The position numbers and the translations under genes were made by a program. This document shows, piece by piece, positions 36,889 through 47,951 of a DNA stretch of 64,000 nt. This DNA comes from Emergomyces orientalis (Eukaryota; Ascomycota; Eurotiomycetes; Onygenales; Ajellomycetaceae). Location of the stretch: positions 620,001 to 684,000 of the forward strand of contig MOWL01000047.1 in assembly GCA_002110485.1 (NCBI GenBank). Reading direction: 5' to 3'. Position 1 is the first letter of the stretch, and each line of letters starts with the position of its first letter. Under the pieces are notes generated by a model, which worked only from the letters and a program-made list of their open reading frames with translations, did not search any database and had not been told where the DNA came from.

Positions 36889-37196
36889 TTAAAACTCCTG
36901 TAGGGTACTTACGTATGCTTTGTCGTGGCAATCCCTATCCATTCTACAGTCCTTATCACTGTGACACTGGATATGATGCCAGTTAAGCTAGCGCTAGGGC
37001 TACGTAGAGGCATCACGTATGTCACACTTGTCGAAATAGTCGTTTCTTCACACGCACCATCGCACTGGGAGCACAGTAATCCCGCGGCCTTTCTAAAACC
37101 TCGACGATCCAGGCTCGAGGTATTGGGAGAAGAGGCGGGAGAGGACAGCCCAACCGCTGCGAGGGCAAGAATGGTCACAAATACGAAGGTCTTCAT
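36889..37196 (-). CDS. candidate small secreted six-cysteine peptide
   Basis: Starts MKTFVFVTILALAAVGLSSPA, a clear signal peptide, followed by LDRR (possible Kex2-type site) and CSQCDGAC. Read without an intron, the ORF ends at 36909 with no more cysteines. Splicing 37025-36967 (donor GTGACA, branch CTTAAC, acceptor CCAG) in phase 0 adds CHSDKDCRMDRDCHDK and stops at 36889. That gives 82 residues with six cysteines (C-x2-C-x3-C ... C-x5-C-x5-C). An even, knottin-like number supports the spliced form; the donor is weak and a second donor at 37016 is also possible. It resembles small secreted fungal effectors or antimicrobial-like peptides, but no family is recognised. Confidence 0.45.
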
Positions 37197-39482
37197 GTTG
37201 ATATTCCCATCTGTAATTTTTGTTTAATTTTTTGAGAACAGAGGCAAGTTTTGTGTGGATGCACCCGAGTCTATAGCTGTTTGTATGTAGTTGGTTAAAC
37301 AGAAATTCAAGAACGGGTTGCTCCCGCTGTGGAGGGAGTACATGTAGTCCGCCTCGGGTACGAACCATGGATAGATTGATCCACGAGTGGAGAATCTTAC
37401 CTACGCCTAGGTATCCCGTATCATGATCCCCTGTTGCCTCCGGCCTTTCCCCACCAACGGGAATGATGGTTGGGTCCGGATCTGGGTAATCTGGTTGGCG
37501 GTGTCAGAGCGAAGCCGGATAATAATTTCCGCAAGAGGGATAGGGGTTATTAGACTTACGATAGGGAAAATATTTCCGTCGTTAAAACGAGAGAATCGGC
37601 CAGTTCATGTGGCACCTCCGGAGACTGGCGTAGAAGACGTTGGATCAGAAAAGCAGTGAACGAGCTAGGCATGCGTGAGTGCGAGTTTGGAGCCTGAGAC
37701 AGCACCCAAGAACAAAATATACCTCGAGATTGGAGTGATAGCACGTCATCGCGCGCATTTTGACAGGTTTGACAAACGCCGTGGGTGAAGATACTATATA
37801 GATATATCAACAATATCTTCCGTGAAGGGCTCAATTGAACACAAAATACAGCGATAGCTGCTCCATCTCACTCGGAATACTTCAAGCATTTGTCACCACG
37901 CTCTTTGCTGAGGGTGGCCTGATTCTTTGGAAAAATTTTTCTCCTTCTGGAACCGAGTACTTCCATGCTCAAATCGCCGTGTTATACTGTATCAAAATTC
38001 AAAGTCGTATTTCTCTTTGCGCACAACCTGATTGACTCACACTGTAAACCACTGACACAAAATAAATTTTTCTCACCCAACACTCCCCACCTTTGGAACT
38101 CATACCGGAGTCGGATAATCCTCTTGAAAATGGGGAATGTACACCGGTACATGTACAGTACATGGGCAAACCAGTTTCAAGCTACTCTGATCAGGCATTC
38201 ACTATCATCATTAATACCCTCAAAGCTTACCGATCGATTGAAATTATTTAACATATATGCCAACCCTTAGAACTCGAGTGAGAAATCTTGCAGGCATTCT
38301 TCGACGCTTTGGTTGAATTGATAATCGACATCGCTGCGGCTATCAAGCCATTTCAGATGAAATAAGGCCAAAGGATTGTGGGAAAACCGCTGGGCCGAAA
38401 GGACCAATCCTTACCCGAGCTCTCTCAAGGATTTAGTCACGCAGGGACGTAATCTTACCAACCAATTTCAACTTGGCCAGCTTGAGCAAGAGATTCACCG
38501 GTGACATATATATGACTGAAACTCCGCAACTGACATGAACCTGCGCGAGAGCTTTGATGTATTAGGCAGTGGTATCAATGGCAATGCCCGGGGCCGGTCC
38601 GGAGTGTGAAGGGCGGAACTTCTATATAAGTTTCCATTTGTGTCTGAGTCGGAACGAACAGGTGACGAGCATCCTGTGGTGACCAATGACCAAGTCTAGT
38701 TCTGAAGAAAAGCCTCCTGAGTTTCGAGGTTCTGCCACAATATTGTTTTATTTTTTAGAGCGGAATGGAAGTCTCATTTGTATGATGAATCCATTGCAGC
38801 ACCAAACGTCTGCTCTTGTCACGGGAATTAGGCTTATCTTCAGAATCAAGCCCTGGTTCCTGCGTAGCATCCTCGAATAACTTCGCAGCCTCGACAGGCG
38901 TCTCATAGCCAATCCGTACGTAGGATGACTTAAGTTCCATGCAACCACTGCCTGTGGGTGACACTCTTCTGCGATGTGCATTTTTTTACACCTCCGCTAC
39001 CCTTATTGCTACCAAGCCAAAATATTCTATCTCCCAAATACCCTGGGATGTCAGGGGTAGGGGGCGGCGTTGCACTTCGTTGGCCAACTGGACAGGCAAC
39101 GACTGTATGGACAACTAACCGATCCAGCCTTCGGATTAGCTTAGACTGAGACCTTTCGAAGCTGGCCAAGTCTTGACTGGGTGCTATTTTGAGTAGAAAG
39201 AGAAATCGGTTTCAAGCGACTGAAGTGTAGTGATTTCGGCGCACAGTATTCAAAAGGGTGTTGGCAAACGTTTGGCAAACAGCCTTTGATGCAGCCAGTA
39301 ATTGGGCTGCCCTGCTTCATAGGGCGCCAGGCTATTGCCCACTCCCCCTTTGTGAACAGCAGTAAGATTTCGTATATCAATGAGTGGGATCTACCCCATT
39401 TAGTCGATCATCCAGGACAGCTTGTGTGTAGCATAAATTTAGGTTTGGGGATGTGAAACTGAACTTCTTGATTTATCGTTTG
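37197..39482. other. gene-poor region, no supportable gene
   Basis: Several 60-100-codon ORFs occur on both strands. A minus-strand segment at 38755-38964 looks mildly coding (charged, non-repetitive), but I cannot build a gene from it. TGTACA-type palindromes recur near 38140-38165. Confidence 0.4.
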
Positions 39483-39740
39483 TTATCGTTTGAGACTATT
39501 GATGAACGCCGAAATATCATTTCCGTTCATCGCCTTCTCCAGAGCGTCTGTCACCCAGATGCTACCCAGATAACCAAACGGTGGAAAATCGATGTAAAAT
39601 GTTCCGCATATATCTTTCTCGGAATACAGGATATGATGAATCGGCTTCTTTTGTTGCATGGCTGATATGGGGAAGTGTCGAATCACTAGTTCGCCCGTCC
39701 TACAGCGGCCGAAGCTAAGAAGACACAGTGAATCAACTTC
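39483..39740 (-). pseudogene. 3' part of a gene split by an LTR element
   Basis: A minus-strand ORF of non-repetitive, protein-like sequence ends at 39483 (…DALEKAMNGNDISAFINSLKR). Upstream it runs directly into the LTR of the inserted element at 39741. On the far side, at 41048-41150 on the same strand, the reading frame continues without a stop when the element and one copy of the target duplication are ignored. I do not recognise the protein. The upstream portion meets a TAA beyond about 41150, so a further exon would be required. Confidence 0.5.
39736..39740. repeat. target site duplication ACTTC, left copy
   Basis: The 5 bases immediately before the left LTR are ACTTC, identical to the 5 bases after the right LTR (41048-41052). 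Confidence 0.9.
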
Positions 39741-39840
39741 TGTTGGACGTCTGAGTGGTTGTATTGGCAGCTTTCTACTGGGGGCTATATATGCTGTGTG
39801 CGGGGCGCTAGTCCGTACTAGGAAGACCACGGCTCCCACA
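39741..39840 (-). repeat. LTR, downstream copy (100 bp)
   Basis: It differs from the other LTR by one substitution and one TA dinucleotide. It ends at the polypurine tract 39841-39849 (minus-strand GAAAGGGGG). Confidence 0.92.
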
Positions 39841-40139
39841 CCCCCTTTCGGACTAGCTACCGTACTGCTAATTCTTCTCAAATCACTCAAATCTGCCATA
39901 ATAATTAATTACAAAAAGCAGCACCTAGTTTCCTCATTGAGACTAGGTCTGATACATGAAATTACTGTAAAGCAGTGCTCAAATCCATCAAATCCAGTAT
40001 TCATTGTATTCATTCATTGTATCATCATATTCATCTATCCCTCCCCCTTTCAGTGTTTGTGAGGTTTCGGTTCGTAATAGTAGTGCTGATGCTTGGTGTG
40101 TTCTTTGATGGCAGTAGTGGTAAATGTAGTAATCTTGAC

Positions 40140-40244
40140 AGTTGATCTCATAGTGGTCTTCATGGTGGTTCTTGTGGTGGTTCTTGCGGTGGTTCTCATG
40201 ATGGTTCTTGCAGTGGATCTCATGGTGGTTCTTGCAGTGGATGA
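40140..40244. repeat. 12-bp minisatellite inside the LTR element
   Basis: Degenerate tandem units of the type GGTGGTTCTTGC. On the minus strand they read as Thr/Arg/Met repeats. The length is a multiple of three, so an ancestral reading frame could have tolerated expansion. Confidence 0.8.
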
Positions 40245-40668
40245 AGGGTGACTAGGAGCAATGGCTGTAGTAGGTGTAGTAGTGGCAGTGGCACGCATAA
40301 CTAGTTGATCCATCAAATCATCCCTCTGTTCAAAGATATCCATTTGATTCCATGTTGACAGAGAATCAGAGTTTTCACCCAGTTTTTGTATGAGTATTCT
40401 CATCAATCTGATCTATTTCTTCATGTGTGCCATCATTCTCATCATCATTTGCATCATGACATTGTTTTCATTCATTTGACTTGGTTCTCTTCTAGGCCCA
40501 GGGGTAGGCGTATCTTGCCCATATTCATGCTCAATTTCATATTCACTGCAGGTGTATTCATCACCCCTGCAGCTCTTGTTCTTGGAGGCATCATTTTACT
40601 CTCTCTTCAATCAATCTTTTTCTGTGATTGAGATTCTCTTGATCTCTTGTCAGAACTCTGTTTTTTCT

Positions 40669-40820
40669 GTGATCAAAACTTTCTTGACTTCTCATCAGAA
40701 TTCAGTAATTGATATAGAAGATGTCATTTCTTTCTCTGTGATCAAAGCTTTTCTTGCTTCTCATCAGAATTCAGCAGTTGATATAGAAGATGTCACTTCT
40801 TTCCCCGCAATCAAAGCTTT
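40669..40820. repeat. 69-bp tandem repeat inside the LTR element
   Basis: Units start at 40669, 40738 and a partial one at 40807, each beginning G(T/C)(G/A)ATCAAA. The period of 69 bp is 23 codons. A more degenerate partial unit precedes them from about 40624. Confidence 0.9.
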
Positions 40821-40929
40821 CAAAACAGTTGCTTTACATCAGGTTCCTTCTGCAGTTCAGCGATGCAGTACGCGAGACGATAATAATCAAAATAGTGTGT
40901 TGCGGAAGGTTTTAAATAAAAATAAAAAC

Positions 40930-40949
40930 AAGCAATCCGGGCCATAACC
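40930..40949 (-). other. putative primer binding site
   Basis: Directly inside the upstream LTR, the minus strand reads GGTTATGGCCCGG. It resembles the reverse complement of the initiator-Met tRNA anticodon arm (GGTTATGAGCCCG) with one base deleted. This is inference from tRNA knowledge; the organism's own tRNA is not in the window. Confidence 0.6.
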
Positions 40950-41047
40950 TGTTGGACGTCTGAGTGGTTGTATTGGCAGCTATCTACTGGGGGCTATATG
41001 CTGTGTGCGGGGCGCTAGTCCGTACTAGGAAGACCACGGCTCCCACA
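40950..41047 (-). repeat. LTR, upstream copy (98 bp)
   Basis: The partner of 39741-39840, followed by the right copy of the target duplication ACTTC at 41048-41052. High identity between the copies points to a fairly recent insertion. Confidence 0.92.
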
Positions 41048-41052
41048 ACTTC

Positions 41053-42567
41053 ATCCTTAGGTTGCGCTTCTGTCGGCCAATACATTAGGGCCCTAGCTCC
41101 TACGAGATAGTTTGTACTGTAACTCCGTACTTATACGGACTATGCCTTTACGGGTTGGTGGCGGCTATTTATGGTGCATTGCAAAGAGAATACTTTCCAG
41201 TCGGCTAATAACTACATGCTTAGAGACCTAGGGCGCATTGTCTTAAGATTTATTCTGTGAGAATTCATGAAGGCGCAGAGAGGAAACACACAAAGCACAA
41301 AGGAGTTGATATTCGATTTGATTCCGAGTTGATTCGTAAACAACGATAGCTCAAAATAAATAGCTCTATATAAATGATCTACGGGGTAACTACAGATTCA
41401 GAATAAAATTGCTTTTTGAATTCTAACTAATCATTTTAGGGCCGAGGGACTTGCATTCACAAAATTTGGTTGAAAATTTGCGGAACTACCAGCGGGTAGG
41501 CAGTGATGTTATTGGCACGCGCATTCTTTTCCTCTTCGTAGTTAGGGCGCGTAACTATAATTATCTTGGTCAAGCTACTGATGAGGATGGATGATGATTC
41601 TCATCTCTCGGATTAGTGTTGAGAATTGATGGATACATCAGTGCGAAAGTATTTTTGAACGCCTGCATGCGGATTTAATATACTTTTCAATCTAACAATA
41701 CTAGTTGGGACTTGACTGTGAGTAAAATAGTTAGGCATAATTGTTTGTTAATCATCAATGTTTATTCGCTTCATGGGGCGGAGATATGGATACTTAGGTA
41801 GTCTCACTAAGATCTAGCTATCTTTTCGTATTATTAACTTACGGATACTGGGTAGGTAGATCGAATTTTAATACTGCCCTGTTGCCAATAAAAGAAGGTG
41901 TGGGCAAGATTTGGTGGGGGGGGGGGGGGGGGGGGGGGATTTGAAACCGATGCAACGGATCATCATCTATTTAGCTAGCAGTTCGGCTTTTATTACGCCT
42001 ACACCGTTCGCCAGGGCACCATATTCTTAATAATAATGAATCAATTTTTTCAAACCAATGTCCAGCAAAAATAACGCCCTTCCAAGGTTTAGACGATGAG
42101 CTTGTGAGGATTAGCTACAGTTACCCATAAGCAGGTGCAGCGTTAGCCTCCATGTTTTATGAGAAGTATGTACTCTACTCCATACGTTCTGTTCGGACAC
42201 GGAGCATCCGCCCTCGGAGCATCACGATTAGTTACTCTAGCTTTTCTGTTAAGGCTTCAGCTCAACCAACTAACCAAGGATGTTCCCAGCCCAGAGGCCA
42301 GCTGTGTTGCCCTGCAGCGTACAGAGACCGACCCTAGTTTAATTCTTTAACTACGTATTTGCCCGGCTGGATGAGCATAAGAGGTGCCTTAGCGTCGTGG
42401 GACCAAACCTGGGGGCGACATATTTAAATTATATCCCCCTGTGCCTCTCATAATGAGTGGGATCGATCAACTTTGAAATTTCTGCCTTTCTTCATTTCTG
42501 TTCTTGTCAAACGATCTATCAGGACAAAGACTGAGGTTCAGCTACCCCTTGTTGTAACACTTCAACC
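41053..42567. other. intergenic region and P450 promoter
   Basis: Mostly AT-rich. The first ~100 bases belong to the split gene described above. A G23 homopolymer lies at 41916-41938. The last few hundred bases should contain the P450 promoter; no specific site is assigned. Confidence 0.5.
41916..41938. repeat. G23 homopolymer
   Basis: An uninterrupted run of 23 G. It may be genuine or an assembly artefact; true length cannot be judged from the sequence alone. Confidence 0.8.
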
Positions 42568-44544
42568 ATGGCTATATCTTCTCTGAAATCTGTTAGCCCA
42601 ACAACTATTGCCCTTTTGGTCGCTGCTGTGACTGCAGGTTCCTATGTCGTGTCGCGGTTTCTCTATGCTCGACGGTCGGGTCGCCATCTAGTATGTCTAC
42701 ACTGCGAATTATCGCAAAACACATATATGCCTCTTTCTTGCCAATGGGTGCCAATTGGAATTCATCATAAAAGGCACATTTCTAACCTAATATATTAGCC
42801 TCAACCGCCTCATAGCTTTTGGTTCGGCCACTTGCTTGTAGCTGGCAGGATCTCCCAGGGCTACCTCCCCGATGCCTATATTCACCATCTACTCATCACC
42901 ATCTCGCGTGAATACGATTTGCCAGATGTCTTCTACCTTGATCTCTGGCCATTTGCGAACCCCATGATAGTAATATGTAGCCCGGAGCTGGCTGCCCAAA
43001 TGACTACCGAGCAAGCATTCCCCAAGGACCCCGCTGTAAACAATTTCATCAGCCCGTTTTTGGGGAAGAACTCGATATTATCCGTGAACGGCCCGAAATG
43101 GAAAGCCCTGCATACTATCTTTGCTCCTGCATTTTCACCAGCCTATATCCGTACACTGGCGGATGGAATGCTTGATGAAGTTCTAATCTATCATGATACC
43201 CTGTCTCAATTGGCAAAGACTAAGGAACCATTTTCAATGTCGGTGCTGAATGTCAACTTGACATTCAATGTGATCGGACGCGCCGTGTTGAACAGCTCAT
43301 TTCACAGTAAGGAAGGAAAAGAACTCATCAAAAATTTTAGAAATGGGTTAGACTATGCATTTGATGGGGCCCTTAACACTCGCCGCTGGTTATTGAACAT
43401 GGTGCCGAAATATATACTGGTGTGGAAAGTCAATAGGTATATTGTAAAGAAGGTGATCAAGCGTTTTGATGAGCTGAAGAAAGAGGAAGCATCATCTGTC
43501 AAGAAATCAAAGACCATTCTGGATTTGGTTCTTCGACAGAAATTGACCAGCCAAAACAGCATCGCCGGCGATAGCGAATTCATGGAGATTGTTGTCTCAA
43601 AGTAAATATTCATCTATTCTTTTCCAATCCTCTGCTCCTTTTCATTGTCTGTTTCCATTTGCAGTACCCAAACTTCGCTGACATTAACACACTGAAGTAT
43701 TAAAACTTTTTTGGCCGCTGGGCATGAAACTACGGCTGATGGCCTTGGGGTAAGATTGGGACATTAAAAATCTAAATTCCTGGTAAACATTATGAACACT
43801 GACATCTCTTTTCTTGTATAGTATGTGTTTATGCTACTTTCGAAACACCCTGAGGTTGTAAGGATGGCTCGTGAGGAGCATGATAAGGTGTTCAGTCCAG
43901 ATTTCAACCGCACTGTGGAGATGATTAGGGCACACCCCGAGAAACTCTATGATCTTCAATACACAACCGGCATCATCAAGGAATCATTGAGGTTATTCCC
44001 TGTTGCCAGTGTTGCCCGGACAAGAGGTGAAGGGTAAGTTGAAATGCTTTTACTCCCGTAGATATGTGAAACATTGTAAATGTTCCTCACACGAGCTAAT
44101 ACTGTCAATCTTAGAATGCATATTATGTATAATGGCAAACGGCTCCCAGTGACAGACCAGTTAATCATGATCTGTAACCTGGCAATGCACTACAATCCGA
44201 AAATATTCCCTTCACCCTCGGAATTTCAACCAGAACGTTTCATCACTCAGACAATCCCAAAAGATGCTTGGCGGCCTTTTGAACGCGGCCCGCGAGGCTG
44301 CATTGGTCAGGAGCTCGCCATGATGGAGATGCGTATGGTGATTTTGATCCTCTTGCGTAGCTTCGACTTTGAAGCGCTGAGGGCCAACCCGCACAATAAC
44401 CCAATGGCCACCTATACAACCCTGGATACGATTTTTGGGGATCTTGTTTATCAGAAGCAGTCTCTCACGGCGAGACCAGCAATTGAGCAGGAAATGAAGG
44501 CGAAGTTTGCACAGGGTTATGAGGCGCATGTTAAGCTCAATTAA
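42568..44544 (+). CDS. cytochrome P450 monooxygenase
   Basis: Five exons: 42568-42690, 42799-43601, 43698-43749, 43822-44033, 44115-44544, in phase, 539 residues. An N-terminal membrane anchor (about 11-31) precedes a typical P450 body. The I-helix motif NIKTFLAAGHETTAD is formed across intron 2, the K-helix ESLR is present, then PERF, and the heme loop FERGPRGCIGQELA carries the cysteine ligand. All expected catalytic motifs are intact, so this should be an ER-bound, haem-thiolate oxygenase. Substrate cannot be told; the WRPFERGPRGCIGQ style is common among fungal secondary-metabolism P450s, but no synthase gene lies nearby. The acceptor at 43697 (CTGAAG) is chosen because it alone restores the I-helix. 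Confidence 0.93.
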
Positions 44545-44931
44545 AAAAGATTGGTTGAATGAAAACTGGGGAGAGCTGGACATTTTTACTAGAAAACCGC
44601 CTTGGATGACCAAAGACACCATGAAATAAGATTAGTGAGGTTGAAAAATGCTTTTTACATATATTTTGTACTCTTTGCATGTATGTCTAGGACCATAGAG
44701 ACAATAATATTTACGCTCAAAAGTTGTGATAAATTCCATTTAATGTTTCAATATTTCCCTCCCCGGCTGCGTCTTCTTTGGCCAGTTTGACCACATCACG
44801 ACAACTAATAAATCTCACCACCGCAATGTCCAACTTCTCTCCTACTTTCGCCTGTTGCCACAACAGAATCGAAATACCATCACGCTTAGAGAATATTTGT
44901 ATTATATACACGAAACAATACTTATCGTGTC
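44545..44931. promoter_or_regulatory. intergenic/promoter between P450 and METTL16-like gene
   Basis: A 387-bp gap in a tandem arrangement, AT-rich, with no ORF of note. It carries the 3' end of the P450 transcript and the promoter of the methyltransferase. Confidence 0.45.
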
Positions 44932-47554
44932 ATGGATACTGCACGGAATATTTATAAAAACGACGTGGACTTCGCTGCCCTTGCGCTCCAATATCCCGAC
45001 TTTGCCAAACAGTAAGTGTTTACGACGCGACACGAGCCACGAGTCAACGCCGATAAAATAGAGAGTAAACCAGCTATACTTATCCATTCAATGCTGACAT
45101 AGATATACTGTATCCACAGCCTGAGACAGAATAGTCAACTCGATTTCACCGATCCGGACGCGGTCCAGTATACCGACCCTTCCCTACCTCTCCATATATA
45201 CATAAGCTCATTGACTGATGCTGTTTACTGTCAGGGAACTGACGAAAAGTCTGCTTAAAAGAGACTTCGGTTTGCATATTGAATTACCCGAGGATCGACT
45301 CTGTCCACCCGTAAGTTTGAATTATCCCAATACTCACACGAGGCCTCACCCTACCAACAGTATGACATTCGCTAAAAACCGTCCAAAACAGGTTCCTAAT
45401 CGGTGTGTTTCTCGCGTCTCTTTCTTGTGTTAGAATATGGGGGTACCATCTGGCTCCATGGATGCCGCTGATACTCAAGTTTTATGCGTTAACATTTCTT
45501 CGTTGTGAAAGTTTCAACTACATTCTTTGGCTTCAGGACCTTGTCGATTCCACTGGTGAAAGCTACTCTGATGGATATGACCGGGAGAGGGAGGTTTTTG
45601 GGCTTGATATGTAAGCCTACCACCCCCCCCCCCCCCCCCCCCCGGGGGGGGGGCATGATGGATGTAAGAACGGTTTTATATTTGCCCACTCTTGCGTATA
45701 TTAATCGCATAAACCTGCAGCGGAACCGGTGCTGGCTGCATCTACCCTCTGCTTGGATGCGCTCTGAGGCCAAAATGGAGATTTTCCGCGACAGGTATGC
45801 TCTGTTCCACGACGTGGTTAAAAATCATTTGGCTGATTGTGTATCAAGATATCGATGCAAAAAACCTGAAATATGCACAGGCCAATGTGCAGAGGAATAA
45901 ACTAGAGTCTCGCATCCAGATTGTCGAAAGTACGAGTGCTAATTCATTAATTCCTCTTAAGAATATCACTATTCCTGAATCGTAAGACCCTTGTATTTTT
46001 TAATTTTTTTAAAAAAACTTTCTTTTAGATAGGTGTTCCTGGAATTAACATGCTTACTGTTTAAAAAAATAATAGGAGGAGTCGACTGGACTTTACCATG
46101 TGTAATCCGCCATTTTATGAGTCCCGCGCTGAAATGATATCGGCTGCAAAGGCGAAGCAAAGGCCCCCTTTCTCTGTAAGTATTATAGTTCATTGTGCTG
46201 GTACATGCATATTTTTATATCCATGCTTCCCATCTGATGATGCGTACACAAACACACAACCCTTACATTAGCACTACTTTTCCACTCGCCACTAAATATC
46301 TACAAATGCCATTACCTAACACCCATGAACTACCAGGCCTGCACAGGAGCAGAGGTGGAAATGATCACAGCCGGCGGCGAGGTCGAGTTCGTCACTCGCA
46401 TGATCAGGGAAAGCATTCAGTTACGTGACCACGTGCAGTGGTACACCTCCATGGTAGGGAAATTCAGCAGCGTCGCCACGCTTGTTAACCTCTTGCACGA
46501 GGTGGGGAATAAAAATTGGGCAGTGGCGGAATTTGTTCAGGGAAGTAAGACGAGGAGATGGGCTATCGGTTGGTCTTGGATGGATTATCGGCCTGCAGCT
46601 GTGAGGCTTTCCTCCCTTCCACCCTTCAGTTTTTTCAAAGTTTTGAGACAGGCATGGCAGTTGTACAATTGGGAATTAGATAATTCTCTCTTTTCATGTG
46701 TTATTCTAACTTGGTAAAATATAAATATATATATAATATAGGACACCGCCAGACCACACGGCCAGAGTATCCCCAAACACCTCCTCCCCTTTCCGTCTGA
46801 ATTCGAATTTCACTGCCCGCCACCCACGCCCCTATCCGCCACCATCGAAGCTGTCAACTCTACCATCGCGGCACTTGATATCTACTGGCGCTGGAACAGC
46901 AGCACATGTGCTGGCCTCGGCTTCGCCAGGGGTAACGCCTGGTCGAGACATGCACGCCGCCAGAGGAAGAAACAAGCCATAGAGGCGGCACAGACGACTA
47001 CTACTACTGGTATTGTTGACAATACTGAGGCGTCTGGAAATAGCAAAGAGGATAATAATAATTATGATAACAGGCAAGGTGAATTCATCCCAGGTAAACA
47101 GGACAAAGGGGCTGAGCTTGGCTTTAAGGTGTCGGTAAGGGTGAATATAGAAAGGCAGGCTGGGGTGACGGTGCGGTGGGTCAAGGGGTTTGATGCAGTG
47201 GTCTTCGAGAGCTTTTGTGGGTTTTTGAAGAGGAAGGTTGAAGGGAGGTGAGTGAATAACGTTTTGAGAGTGGGATGTTTATCGTGAGTGAGAGTAAGCG
47301 AAATAGCATGTATGATTATATTGTGAACATGAGGATGTTTCAGGCATGGTTTCGTTGCGTGCGTGCGCACCCATCAGGTATTTTCTATTATTGGTTGTTT
47401 GATTCTGCTCTGCGTAGTAGAAATGGTAGTTACAAGACCTCCCGGTATAGCCATTAGTTATCCCAGTATATCTAAAGACCGCCCACGTTTAGGCTTCAAG
47501 TACGCCCTGATCAAAATCGAATCGGGTGTGGTCGCGGTAGGTATGTTGGAGTGA
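44932..47554 (+). CDS. METTL16: METTL16-type RNA N6-adenosine methyltransferase
   Basis: Eleven exons: 44932-45011, 45120-45167, 45235-45310, 45392-45402 (11 nt), 45512-45610, 45721-45794, 45849-45981, 46076-46175, 46337-46600, 46742-47247, 47344-47554. Phases agree throughout, about 533 residues. N-terminal YPDFAKHLR…LCPPVPNRFNYILWLQDL is typical of the family. The SAM-binding loop GLDIGTGAGCIYPLLG (about 102-117), ATDID, and the catalytic NPPF in MCNPPFYESR (about 186) follow. Human METTL16 and its relatives methylate U6 snRNA and MAT2A hairpins; the fungal protein probably acts on U6. The last exon is doubtful: after RTHQ the frame runs into a hydrophobic, less protein-like stretch, so the true C-terminus may differ. 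Intron 5 contains a C21G10 homopolymer pair. Confidence 0.88.
45623..45653. repeat. C21G10 self-complementary homopolymer pair
   Basis: Twenty-one C followed at once by ten G, within intron 5 of the METTL16-like gene. In RNA this would fold into a C/G hairpin; it may also be an assembly artefact at a homopolymer. Confidence 0.8.
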
Positions 47555-47951
47555 GTTTATGTGAAATACCTCCAGATATATAACATAGAGATTTCACCCT
47601 ATAAGTGCCCCATTTGTAAGCATGAAATAAATGGTTGCTTGCGGGGACTGATGACAGAAGCGTGCGTTTAGTTTCTCGCTTTCAACATGCGCAGTGCGGA
47701 GGGATCGATTTCTGAACCTTTTAGCACCGGTAGAATCATGTATTTCTGGTGAGCCCCCCATGCATTGATCTCCATTGGTAGCATGTATCGAACGTGGTTG
47801 CGTTGATATACGCAGCTATCATATGTACGAGATGGGAGTAACGTAATCCACCAGCGGGCAACCAACCCAAAGGGCTGGAAAATTCTCCGGGACTGATTCA
47901 TCAAGTAATGGAGGGCCATCGAAACATATGTACTGATAATTCTGGCGATTT

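Larger units (their letters stand above)
39741..41047 (-). mobile_element. miniature LTR retroelement (TRIM-like, copia-type priming)
   Basis: Two near-identical LTRs (39741-39840 and 40950-41047) bound a 1.1-kb interior and are flanked by the duplication ACTTC. On the minus strand the LTR begins TGTGGG and ends CCAACA. Next to the upstream LTR is GGTTATGGCCCGG, which matches the complement of the initiator-tRNA anticodon stem-loop except for one missing base; Ty5- and copia-like elements prime from that half-tRNA. The purine tract GAAAGGGGG abuts the downstream LTR. The interior has only short, frame-broken Gag-like stretches and repeats, with no reverse transcriptase or integrase. It is therefore non-autonomous, and the orientation rests on PBS and PPT positions. 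Confidence 0.9.

Noticed and set aside
37556..37834. 92-codon minus ORF with a hydrophobic start (MSPSRKILLIYLYSIF)
   Set aside because: It could pass as a signal peptide, but the rest lacks a cysteine pattern or other support.
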